Assembly (NCBI GenBank): GCA_015520045.1
Contig: WAQW01000021.1
Span: 1 to 51,283 of the forward strand
Source of the DNA: Thermoplasmata archaeon
Lineage (GTDB): Archaea; Thermoplasmatota; Thermoplasmata; Thermoplasmatales; Thermoplasmataceae
Direction of reading: 5' to 3'
DNA length: 51,283 nt
The notes beneath the pieces were generated by a model. It was not told the origin of the DNA. It saw only the letters and a list, made by a program, of their open reading frames with translations, and searched no databases. Made by a program: the position numbers and the translations under genes. Below, piece by piece: positions 43,701 to 51,283 of the stretch; positions within the stretch are counted from its first letter, which is position 1; each line of letters begins with the position of its first letter.

Positions 43701-44499
43701 TTACGATCACATCTCCCGGAAAATGCTTCACGAGATATTTTACCTTGGAGCTTATGCGAAGAGACCCACTTGGTGACACGGCAATCCCCAACACCATCAG
43801 GTCATTCGCACCAGCATCTGACATCCCAGCGAGATCAATCAAAAGTCCATTCCTATATCCGGTTCTGTTGAGGGAGATGTCATCTCCATAGGTATCAACG
43901 AGCCATGTGAAGGAATCGAATAGGCTCTTGAACCTGTGGGTTGGCTTCTTATCGTACTTCCGAAGATCCAGGATTGACATTCTTCTGTTGAGAGCTCGTT
44001 TTAGATGGAGAGAGAATGCAACAGAGAAGCGGTGATTAAGCTCTTCACTTACTGGTACAATGATGGACCTGTACGGATATGCAGGAGTTTTGATTGAGAG
44101 CATTGCAACAGCAGCTTTTGAGTGCTTGAAAACATAGTCTCCCATATTACCGAACAAAGAGGCAGAAAGAGGAGAGCGTCTTGTGGTCGCCATTATTATA
44201 ACATCATACCTATGGCTATTGACCTCGTTAACTATGGATTCCTTGGTCGACTCCGAAGAAACAATCTTAGGAACCACCCTCACATTCAGCTCTCGGCCAA
44301 GCCTATAGGCATCAGTTATAAGATTCACTTTATCTGTCCATGTGAGTTCACGCCGAACATCACGAACCGTAAATGCGGTGATCTCCGTTGAAAACGATTT
44401 TGAAAGGTCAAAAGCCATCTTGAGAACCTTGCTGGAAGTTGAGCCCCTCGCCATAGGTACGAGTGCCTTTTCAAGCCTTATTGAGTATCCTTTAAGCAC
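43687..44499 (-). CDS. Universal stress protein (tandem USP domains)
   Basis: A 270-residue protein with two UspA-like domains. The first (about residues 8-135) opens with EKALVPMARGSTSSKVLKMA, has YDVIIMATTRR, and closes with GDYVFKHSKAAVAML. The second is more divergent: YRSIIVPVSEELNHRFSVAF, then GANDLMVLGIAVSP and VKYLVKHFPGDVIVIKK. Usp-like proteins are encoded beside kdp in several archaea and USP domains occur in KdpD, so a regulatory or sensory link to K+ uptake is plausible. No KdpD/KdpE pair is in the window. The gene converges on kdpC and overlaps it by 14 nt. Confidence 0.8.
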   Translation of the reverse strand: MLKGYSIRLEKALVPMARGSTSSKVLKMAFDLSKSFSTEITAFTVRDVRRELTWTDKVNLITDAYRLGRELNVRVVPKIVSSESTKESIVNEVNSHRYDVIIMATTRRSPLSASLFGNMGDYVFKHSKAAVAMLSIKTPAYPYRSIIVPVSEELNHRFSVAFSLHLKRALNRRMSILDLRKYDKKPTHRFKSLFDSFTWLVDTYGDDISLNRTGYRNGLLIDLAGMSDAGANDLMVLGIAVSPSGSLRISSKVKYLVKHFPGDVIVIKKG

Positions 44500-44711
44500 G
44501 TCAGATCAGCATGTGGTTATTATTTAAATGACATATAAGTTTTGTTGTCAGACATAAACATCTCTGAAATACAGGTTATTTTGGAATTCACAAATATCCG
44601 ACAGAGTTCGAAAAGCTAAGTGCGGGAAATCATGGTAGAACATCCATTGCAATGCTATTGAATAGCATCATTAAAATACAGAGAGAAAATATCTTTCCTG
44701 TGGAGAAATTC

Positions 44712-45209
44712 ATGAAAACCATCTTCTGCGTTACATTATCTGGGAATAAACTCGTAAACTTTTCTACCATACAGGATCTGATTAAAGTTGCACCCGATGA
44801 GATAATGCTCATTGATATGAACGCCATCAGGAAGGGCAGGCCTAATTTCTCCTTTTATCAGAAGATTTCCAGGTTCTTCACCTTGCACGTGCTTTCTCTC
44901 ATCGACAGGATTGACGATCTTGTTGACACCCTGATAGTTGGTTCATCAAGTGTTGTTATCTCACCGCGCGTTAATGAAAAAAAACTTAGAGATATGCTGG
45001 AGATTACTGCCAACATCATAATGCCATACACTTCCCTGCCCAGCTCCAGGTTTTACTCAGACCATGGCGGTGAGTACTTTTTAACTAATGTGCTGATTCC
45101 TTTTAAATTCAAATTGGCTTACTACTATGGTCCGGGAGATCCGGGAGAGAAATATGTAAAGCTTGTTGAGTTCCCCCTTGGTCCCTTCGATCTTGCCCTC
45201 GGAGGGTGA
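44712..45209 (+). CDS. HisA-related TIM-barrel-like protein (possibly truncated)
   Basis: A 165-residue protein of uncertain family. The stretch APDEIMLIDMNAIRKGRPNF, and after it LIDRIDDLVDTLIVGSSSVV, resembles the middle of HisA-related archaeal proteins (COG1411), whose usual length is about 230; this one lacks the C-terminal barrel strands. It could be a remodelled relative, or the likeness may be chance. The ATG at 44712 has GGAG 6 nt upstream; a longer frame from 44652 adds 20 residues without motif. It precedes pyrD by about 40 nt and may be cotranscribed with it. Confidence 0.5.
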   Translation: MKTIFCVTLSGNKLVNFSTIQDLIKVAPDEIMLIDMNAIRKGRPNFSFYQKISRFFTLHVLSLIDRIDDLVDTLIVGSSSVVISPRVNEKKLRDMLEITANIIMPYTSLPSSRFYSDHGGEYFLTNVLIPFKFKLAYYYGPGDPGEKYVKLVEFPLGPFDLALGG

Positions 45210-45248
45210 AAAACAATATAATGGGTCAAACGATCTTCCGGCCATACA

Positions 45249-46154
45249 ATGATAGATTTAGGCGTTTCCATTGCCGGAATAGACCTTGAAAATCCTTTCG
45301 TACTTGCCTCAGGGATCCTTGACGAGAACGGGTACACGTTGGTAGAAGTACTCAGAAGCGGTGCATCAGCCGTTGTGACCAAATCGATAGGGCTGGAAGA
45401 GAGAAAAGGATACATCCCACCCGTTGTCTACGAGCTTCCATACGGTCTCCTGAATGCGATTGGTCTCTCAAATCCTGGAATAGAGCATTATTCCCATGAA
45501 ATATCTATTGCCATCAGAGAGAAGAAGCCCATCATTGGTTCGGTTTTCGGATCCACACCAGAGGAGTTTGCACATCTCTCCAGCAGAATGGAGGACTTTG
45601 GTGTTTCTGCTGTTGAGCTTAACCTATCCTGCCCGCACGTTAAGGGGTATGGCCAGGAGGTTGGCTCTGATCCGAATCTTGTGAGGGATATTGTAAGATC
45701 CGTGAAAAGAAAGGTTGATGTACCTGTATTTGCGAAATTAAGCCCAAATGTTTCGGATATTCAGGCTATTGCGGAAGCTGCGATCGATGCTGACGGATTT
45801 ACTCTTATAAATACTGTTAAGGCGATGAAGATAGATATCTACGCAAGACAGCCAGTATTGTCAAATGTGTACGGTGGTCTCTCCGGTTCTGCGATAAAGC
45901 CTGTGGGCATCAGATACGTTTATGAAATCGCCTCTAATTTTGACAGGCCAATTTTCGGTGTTGGTGGTATAACTACGGCAGAAGACGCTGTTGAATACAT
46001 CATGGCAGGCGCTTCTGCAGTTCAGGTGGGAACCGCCGTAGCAAGAGTGGGGAAAAGGGTCTTCAACAAACTCATTTCAGAAATGAGGGATTTTATGGAG
46101 AGGGAAGGTTTCTCAAAGATCGGCGATATGAAGGGGGTGGCGCTGAGACGATAG
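45249..46154 (+). CDS. pyrD: Dihydroorotate dehydrogenase, class 1B catalytic subunit
   Basis: Oxidises dihydroorotate to orotate in UMP synthesis using FMN. 301 residues. NPFVLASGIL and NAIGLSNPG are in the N-terminal substrate region. The LNLSCPHVKG loop holds the catalytic Cys characteristic of class 1. Phosphate-binding loops FGVGGITTAEDA and GASAVQVGTAV close the barrel. The partner PyrK is encoded directly downstream. The C-terminus DMKGVALRR resembles a natural end, but see the pyrK entry for the frame relation. Confidence 0.94.
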   Translation: MIDLGVSIAGIDLENPFVLASGILDENGYTLVEVLRSGASAVVTKSIGLEERKGYIPPVVYELPYGLLNAIGLSNPGIEHYSHEISIAIREKKPIIGSVFGSTPEEFAHLSSRMEDFGVSAVELNLSCPHVKGYGQEVGSDPNLVRDIVRSVKRKVDVPVFAKLSPNVSDIQAIAEAAIDADGFTLINTVKAMKIDIYARQPVLSNVYGGLSGSAIKPVGIRYVYEIASNFDRPIFGVGGITTAEDAVEYIMAGASAVQVGTAVARVGKRVFNKLISEMRDFMEREGFSKIGDMKGVALRR

Positions 46155-46903
46155 AACACATTACTATTTCGGAAAAAAAGGGGGAAACCCCTACAGTAGC
46201 AACATTCTTCTTTGACTGGGAGAAAGAGGTGAAGCCTGGACAGTTCATTATGGTCTGGGTACCCGGGGTGGGTGAGATTCCACTGTCCCTTTCCACTATT
46301 AAGGGACGGAGGAAATCCATAACGGTCAAGAGGTACGGAATTGTATCGCAGGCGCTCCTGAAATATAAGCCAGGCGACAGAATTTTCCTTAGAGGCCCTT
46401 ACGGTACCGGTTTTACACTGACTGAGGAGAGGAATCTCATCATTGGAGGGGGATCTGGTATGGCTGCCCTACGTCCGCTGATCAATGACAAATCGTTTGG
46501 AATGGTCTCGGCTAAAACCGGGGATGAACTTCTCTTCACACACGAATTCAAGGAGAATTCGATTATGATTATGACTGATGATGGTTCCTCTGGCCTGAAA
46601 GGGTTCCCATCAGACTATCTCGAATCGGTAGATATCGATCAGTTCGCAAGGATATATGCCTGTGGGCCTGAACTCATGTTAAAAGCTCTATATCACAAGC
46701 TCAAAGATTCACGCCCCGATGCAGAATTCTCCATGGAGAGGATCATGAAATGTGGAATAGGAATCTGCGATTCCTGCTCAATTGATGGCAGGCAGATCTG
46801 TGTTGATGGTCCTGTCGTTAGGGTGGGAGAAATAAATCCTGACGGAGAGTTTGGCCATCAGAAGCTTGATATATCCGGTAGGAGAATAGAGATACATCTA
46901 TAG
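46151..46903 (+). CDS. pyrK: Dihydroorotate dehydrogenase electron-transfer subunit PyrK
   Basis: FAD/2Fe-2S subunit that transfers electrons from PyrD to NAD. The FAD-binding domain includes PGQFIMVWVPG and EIPLSLS near the N-terminus; an NAD-domain loop GGGSGMAAL follows. The C-terminal cluster has CGIGICDSCSIDGRQIC with four Cys. Protein homology extends upstream of the first GTG (46229) at least to an ATA codon at 46151 (IEHITISEKKG), and no ATG, GTG or TTG lies in that frame between. Either a non-AUG start is used, or a base is missing in the G-run at 46133-46137 so that pyrD and pyrK are a single fused frame. The coordinates given span the homologous region. Confidence 0.85.
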   Translation: MEHITISEKKGETPTVATFFFDWEKEVKPGQFIMVWVPGVGEIPLSLSTIKGRRKSITVKRYGIVSQALLKYKPGDRIFLRGPYGTGFTLTEERNLIIGGGSGMAALRPLINDKSFGMVSAKTGDELLFTHEFKENSIMIMTDDGSSGLKGFPSDYLESVDIDQFARIYACGPELMLKALYHKLKDSRPDAEFSMERIMKCGIGICDSCSIDGRQICVDGPVVRVGEINPDGEFGHQKLDISGRRIEIHL

Positions 46904-47056
46904 AAAGATTGTAGATTGAAGTTTTTTCTACTGCTGCTGACACCCTTGCAACGGACACAACTTAGTCCTGTTGTTATGAAGGATCGATAGATTCCGTATA
47001 TGTGGTTGCTGGAGAGAAATATTTTAATAGATCCGCAGACTAAAAGAACAACGGAA

Positions 47057-47290
47057 ATGGCAAAGGATGAGCGTGGTTTTGAGGAACGATGCATGTTCAG
47101 GGAAAATGGTAAATGCTTTTTCAACGAAGCATATCCCACAACATGTAATCTGTGTTTCAACTACGTTTCCGTTTATCCAACGGATATTTTCGGTAGCAAG
47201 AAGATTGTCACGATGTTTGACTACCTTAAGGCCAAAGAAAAGATCAGCGAGGTTTTTCCTTCAACATCTGGGGTCCAAAGCTTACTCTGA
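47057..47290 (+). CDS. Small four-cysteine protein of unknown function
   Basis: A 77-residue protein, not recognised. The pattern C-x7-C-x9-C-x2-C (CMFRENGKC then CNLC) near residues 12-33 suggests a metal or Fe-S site. The rest is polar with a short amphipathic helix (YLKAKEKISEVF). The ATG at 47057 is preferred because a TATA-like ATTTTAATAG (around 47020-47029) lies upstream; a frame from 47000 adds 19 residues over the promoter. A single gene between pyrK and the sulfur operon, pointing away from pyrD. Confidence 0.55.
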   Translation: MAKDERGFEERCMFRENGKCFFNEAYPTTCNLCFNYVSVYPTDIFGSKKIVTMFDYLKAKEKISEVFPSTSGVQSLL

Positions 47291-47357
47291 GAATAAACAC
47301 AAACGAAATTTATTGTGCAGTTCTACAAACCGACACAGCATAGGACCAGATGTACAA

Positions 47358-47660
47358 TCAGATTGATTGTAGGAACCTGTTAACCGCCTCCGGCCCAGTA
47401 GATCGCGTTTCCAGAACAGCATCAAAAAGCTTATCTTTGGCAAGACGCGGAAGTAATTCAACTGAGTTCGTGGTGGAGGTATCATACTTTGCGGAGGGAT
47501 AGAGTTTCATTATCCTGTCCACTTGATCCAGGGTGAGTGTTACCTCAAGCACCCTCATTCCGGCAAAGACCTCTTTCGTCAATGAAGAAAGACCAACTTT
47601 ATCAAGTTGTGACAGTCTGTCCTCGTTTATCCATATGTTGATACGGGCATTACCTTCCAT
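47358..47660 (-). CDS. Small protein downstream of sat, unknown function
   Basis: A protein of about 100 residues, not recognised. It reads INIWINEDRLSQLDKVGLSS then VLEVTLTLDQVDRIMKLYP, alternating strands and helices in a small alpha/beta fold. No Cys and no catalytic motif. The ATG at 47660 has GAGG 9 nt upstream. The gene overlaps the 3' end of sat by 11 nt and is on the same strand, so it is probably part of the apr-sat operon. That position suggests a sulfur-related role, without direct evidence. Confidence 0.55.
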   Translation of the reverse strand: MEGNARINIWINEDRLSQLDKVGLSSLTKEVFAGMRVLEVTLTLDQVDRIMKLYPSAKYDTSTTNSVELLPRLAKDKLFDAVLETRSTGPEAVNRFLQSI

Positions 47661-48920
47661 CTGAATCATCCTCCTGCTTCTTTAGGGTGAATATACTCTG
47701 CCTGTTCCTGAGGTATTCCTTCGTTACAAAAGGTGATCCGTGACCATATTTCTCGGCAGATAGCATGACGGAATCAAAGACCTCGGGTCTCATTATTTTT
47801 TTGGTTGGCTTGACACCATCATTGAGTATGCTTCGAATTAAGGTACCGCTAAACTTCTGAGCAACATCAGAGTGCCCACACACACTGGCACTGGTCACCT
47901 CACCGCTTACCGGACAGTACCAGTTCTCCATAAGGAATACTGGTTTCACAGAAAGCCTGTCTCTGTACCTGCTCAGCATATTCTGAGCATCATAAGGTCC
48001 GTAAAAGTTTCCGACGCCGGCATGATCTCTGCCGAACATGTGGTGGGTGCATCCGAGATTTGCACGAAGTATTGAGTGGAATATAGCTTCTCTGGGTCCG
48101 GCATACCTCATATCCCAGAGAGTAAAGCTAACCATATGAACATCAGACCTGAAGTATCCGCCGTCGTTAAGTGCTTGCTGTCCCAGAAGTATCGCTTCAT
48201 CAATGTAGTCCCCAATCCGTTTTTCTCCCATTATTGCGTTTACAAGAATTCCTGTGTGAATTGAATCAACCGGAAGATCCTCATTCGCGGCAAACCAGGC
48301 TTGTTTCATTAGGGCTTCATGACCACCATGAGGAACATTTCTGGTTTGATGCGCTACAACGTGCTTCCATCCTTTCTTCCTGAAGATATCAAAGTGTTCT
48401 CTTGGCGTAAACCAAAATTCTGAGAAAGGATAGTTAAAAATGAGTTCATTGACCAGTTCTATCTTGCCGCCAATAAAGGTATCTCCGTAGGATAATGTTC
48501 TTCTGACACCAGGATGCTTCGGGTTCGATGTACCAAATGTTTTTTCGGCCATGGTCTTCTTATCAAACGCGAATATCTCGTTCACATGCAAGACCGCGAG
48601 AGGGCATCCATATACGTCAGAAGAACACTGTCGTCCTCCCGAATCCCTGAACTCTTCAGAAAATTCTGAGATACAGTGTAAACAATGGGGATGCTCCAGA
48701 GGATTCCATTTTCCAGTTCCATACTGTCAAGGACGGAAGATAGATCTCCCTGACCCATAAAACCAGTCAGAGGTGTGAAAAAACCGTATGCAATGCTTAT
48801 CACCTCGTGAGCGGTTTGCCTGGATATTGCAACACGAGTAAGACCCCCCATTCTGTTCTCAGCATTTCCTCTTGCAATGCTTTCAACGATCTCTGACCCG
48901 CCGTGTCCTTTATAAGACAT
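47650..48920 (-). pseudogene. sat: Sulfate adenylyltransferase (ATP sulfurylase), frameshifted
   Basis: Interconverts sulfate and ATP with adenosine 5'-phosphosulfate and pyrophosphate. The N-terminal PUA-like part is at 48582-48920 (KGHGGSEIVE, then GFFTPLTGFMGQGDL); the catalytic part is at 47650-48591 (HQTRNVPHGGHEALMK, the family QTRN-HxxH motif, and GRDHAGVGN). The two frames are offset by one base. At 48597-48602 the first frame reads into SRSCM and stops, while the other frame gives AVLHVNEIFAFDKK, which is what the family needs next. One missing base restores a single protein of about 423 residues; the gene length (1271 nt) is not a multiple of three. Either a true lesion or a sequence error. 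Downstream of aprA. Confidence 0.85.
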
Positions 48921-48927
48921 AGGAAGA

Positions 48928-50757
48928 TCATTCTCCTATAATGTTTATGAGTGGAACCTTCTCAAGCGTCCAGCTGTTGTTCGATGCATCGTACCTGGAA
49001 ACGACGAAAGCTCTCCACGATTCATCGTCTATTCTAGGAAAATCAGATCTATAGTAATAGCCAGGCCACCTGGTCTCCTCTCTGAAAAGAGTGTGCCTCA
49101 TCACGGCTTGCGCGGTCATTACCCTGTGATGCAGTTCCCACGCACGCTGAAGCTGATGCAGGTCCTCAGCACCGAGGAGCTGAAGATCCTCTTGCAACAT
49201 ATCAAGAAGTTCAAGTCCCCTTTTCATGGCCACAGCATTGGTTGTGTAATTGGATGAGATACCTGCTGAATACTCATCCATTATCTTTTCAAGGCGCTTT
49301 AAGCCCTGAGGTGGTACCAGATAGTGAGGAGAAATGATCCCTTTGGGTGTGAGGAAGCTTCTACCAAGTTCATAATTCTCCAGTGGCTGGAAAATCTCAG
49401 TCTTGTATCTTTCAATTGTTTCTCCATCGATTTCAGCAAGTTTCGGTTCATTGTCCCTCAGGAATTTGACGGCACTCTTACCCGCTATTCTCCCTTCGGT
49501 GAAGGACCCAGACGAGAATTTGTGGGCCGCCCCTCCGACGGCATCTCCAGCAGCGAATAGCCCCTTCAATGTTGTCATTCTGTTATAACTCCAGTAATAT
49601 TCATCGGGTGCAATACCACCCGGACCACTTACCCAGGCGCCAGCATTTACAGCGTGGGAACCCATAATGTACGGTTCAGTGGGAACGAGCTCCGACGGTT
49701 TCTCCTTTGGATCTATGTTCTGTGAGGCCCAGACCTTGGCCTGACTAATAGTCATGTCGAGGAAATCTTCCCAGCCCGCCTCTTCCTTTTCCTTTGTGTC
49801 AAGTGCATCTTCAGTGTGCATGATTATGGGGAATTTTCCCCCCCCTTATCTCATCTATCATGAGATCATTTCTAAGACATGTGGGCATGGGTTTGGCATC
49901 AGCGTACTTACCGTACTTCTTTCGCAATTTATCTCTATCTGTATCGTAGGATTCATTGTATGCATTTGTGGCCTTCGATTTTATGTGCAAGAACCACGCT
50001 CCAACTGGCCCATAACCATCTTTGAATCTCGTTGGGACTAACCTTATCTCCATCTGAACCATTTTTGCTCCGGCCTCAATTGCCAGAGAGTACGCAGATC
50101 CACTGCTCCAGGGAGAGTACCATGTTCTTCCCCACCCTCACCGACGGAACGTGGCCGAAATATATGAGTTGCACCGCCCGCCGCTAGAATGGTTACCCTG
50201 CTCCTGAACACGTACATCGATCCATCCCTGACATCGAATCCAACGGCTCCCACCACCCGATCTTGATCCAGGGTATCCTTGAGCAGATGTGTAATCATAA
50301 CCCTATTGATGACCTCTGTGGCCGCTTTCTTTGCCGCCTCCGCCACTATGGGCTTGTAACTCTCACCGTGTATCAACACCTGCCAGCGGCCTTCACGAAG
50401 GTATCTTCCGGATTCCTGTGATTTTATTATGGGTAGCCCCCACTCCTCAAAGAGATGCACGGAGGAGTCAACGTGCCTACCAATATCGTAGACGAGATCC
50501 TCTCTAACGATCCCCATAAGGTCTCCTCTTACATACCTCACGTAATCCTCCGGTGTATTTTCATTCCACCTCATTCCAAGATAGGTGTTTATGGCAGAAA
50601 GACCCATTGCCACGGCTCCGCTTCTGTCAATATTGGCTTTCTCGGCTATTATGATTTTGAGATTTTTACCCCACTTTCTAGCTTCGTAGGCCGCACCACA
50701 GCCAGCCATTCCGCCTCCGATTATCAATACATCCGCGTCTATCTTTCTTATCAACAT
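48928..50757 (-). pseudogene. aprA: Adenylylsulfate reductase alpha subunit, two frameshifts
   Basis: The FAD-containing catalytic subunit that interconverts APS with AMP and sulfite. Three frame segments together cover the protein: N-terminal 50044-50757 (DADVLIIGGGMAGCGAAYEA), middle 49811-50062 (RLVPTRFKDGYGPVGAWFL) and C-terminal 48928-49821 (AGWEDFLDMTISQAKVWAS, GSHAVNAGAWVSGPG). One base is missing around 50131-50141: after RPRSVGEG the expected WGRTWYSPWSSGS is in the next frame. One base is extra in the C8 run at 49838-49845 (G8 on the coding strand); seven would restore IRGGKFPIIMHTEDAL. The total length (1830 nt) remains a multiple of three. Repaired, it would be about 609 residues, typical of AprA. 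Confidence 0.85.
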
Positions 50758-50773
50758 ATCAGCTCACCATTCC

Positions 50774-51205
50774 TCAGCTTTTCCTCACTGTGGGTAGCGG
50801 TTTACCCGTAAACAGCATCTCTGGTTCTCCTGCGAGTTCATCACTATCCAGGTTACCGACATCCTTGTCCTCGATATCGATAGAACCCCATGGAGTGGTT
50901 CTAATCGGAAATTCAAAATCCTTTTTTCGCTGATCCCTGTACACAATGTTCCATTTTATGGTGTTCCTCTCCTCTTCCCTATCAACAGAAATCTCAGACC
51001 CGAGAGGGCCGTAATCTGCATACGGTCGGACGCTTATTGCATTTTCAGGACACACCTTCACACAAGAGAAACATTCCCAGCACATATCAGGTTCGGCGTT
51101 GTATGCCTTGTTAGTTTCTGGATCAAGACGCATTATGTCACTTGGACATATCTCCTCACATTTTCCGTTTCCTTTACACTTAGAATCCAGCACATATGTG
51201 GGCAT
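50774..51205 (-). CDS. aprB: Adenylylsulfate reductase beta subunit, variant cluster site
   Basis: Electron-transfer subunit with two Fe-S cluster sites. The second site CWECFSCVKVCP has the full C-x2-C-x2-C-x3-C pattern. The first site reads CKGNGKCEEICP, with Asn where ferredoxins have the second Cys, so only three Cys are present. Canonical AprB has a longer C-x2-C-x8-C-x3-C here. The C-terminal FPIRTTPWGSI and AGEPEMLF are typical AprB segments. The ATG at 51205 is supported by GAGGTGA at 51211-51217; a GTG at 51214 lies inside that site. 143 residues. First gene of aprB-aprA-sat; the frame is intact. Confidence 0.88.
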   Translation of the reverse strand: MPTYVLDSKCKGNGKCEEICPSDIMRLDPETNKAYNAEPDMCWECFSCVKVCPENAISVRPYADYGPLGSEISVDREEERNTIKWNIVYRDQRKKDFEFPIRTTPWGSIDIEDKDVGNLDSDELAGEPEMLFTGKPLPTVRKS

Positions 51206-51210
51206 TTTAA

Positions 51211-51217
51211 TCACCTC
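51211..51217 (-). promoter_or_regulatory. Ribosome-binding site of aprB
   Basis: GAGGTGA on the minus strand, 5 nt upstream of the ATG at 51205. It decides the aprB start against the GTG at 51214. Confidence 0.6.
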
Positions 51218-51250
51218 AATGTAGTGTGCCGTAGCGTCCCATATTTTGTG

Positions 51251-51260
51251 TATTTATAAA
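51251..51260 (-). promoter_or_regulatory. TATA box for the aprB-aprA-sat operon
   Basis: TTTATAAATA on the minus strand, about 50 nt upstream of the aprB ATG. It would give a leader of roughly 20 nt containing the GAGGTGA ribosome-binding site, unlike the leaderless genes elsewhere in the window. Confidence 0.55.
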
Positions 51261-51283
51261 GGATACCTATCCTGAAACATTTC

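Overview
The window looks like chromosomal DNA of an archaeon of the Thermoplasmatales or a close relative. Signs of this are a thermosome subunit very like the Thermoplasma alpha type, a class II (bacterial-type) HMG-CoA reductase, Dph6, Trm56, the archaeal thiolase/DUF35 gene pair, TATA boxes about 25 nt upstream of start codons (leaderless transcripts), and a very large secreted protein built from repeats carrying a GLP core. I see no rRNA, tRNA, CRISPR array or intact insertion sequence. Assignments rest on motifs read by eye; no database search was run.

Layout. (1) 0.2-2.7 kb: HMG-CoA reductase, a TPR-like protein and a DUF2240-like protein. (2) 2.7-10.3 kb: a molybdenum-cofactor and molybdo-hydroxylase locus: moaA-moaD-moeB-like on +, moaC-moaB and a MocA-like cytidylyltransferase on -, then a three-subunit xanthine dehydrogenase/CO dehydrogenase-family enzyme (FAD, 2Fe-2S and Mo subunits) translationally coupled to moaE. 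Cofactor synthesis, cofactor maturation and the enzyme using the cofactor sit together. (3) 10.4-14.1 kb: dph6, a COG2108-like radical SAM protein, a winged-helix-like protein and purB. (4) 14.2-17.7 kb: the 1176-residue repeat surface protein. (5) 18.4-24.1 kb: a NifX-like protein, a sucC-sucD-argF operon and the thermosome. (6) 24.5-32.5 kb: an unknown protein, a two-domain ThyX relative, a DUF35/thiolase-like pair whose thiolase lacks the nucleophilic cysteine, a secreted lipase, a winged-helix regulator, a Trm56-HD fusion and an SDR. (7) 33-39 kb: an MFS transporter, a methyltransferase, a lipid kinase next to an alkylglycerone-phosphate-synthase-like flavoprotein, and a divergent acyl-CoA synthetase. 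(8) 39.2-44.5 kb: kdpFABC, including a 29-residue KdpF, and a convergent universal-stress protein. (9) 44.7-51.2 kb: pyrimidine genes pyrD-pyrK, small unknown proteins, and an aprB-aprA-sat sulfur operon.

The last 5 kb is unusual. sat carries one apparent 1-nt frameshift. aprA carries two compensating ones, one of them in an eight-base homopolymer. pyrK has no canonical start codon before its conserved N-terminus and would be joined to pyrD by one base in a G-run. AprB itself is intact but has Asn where a cluster-ligand Cys is expected. Either the sulfur operon is decaying or the sequence near this end of the window carries indel errors; reads would decide.

The strongest leads for new biology are the Cys-less thiolase/DUF35 pair, the ADPS-like plus lipid-kinase pair in an archaeon, the two-domain ThyX with a divided signature, the Trm56-HD fusion, the variant AprB, and a long nested inverted repeat at the start of the window.
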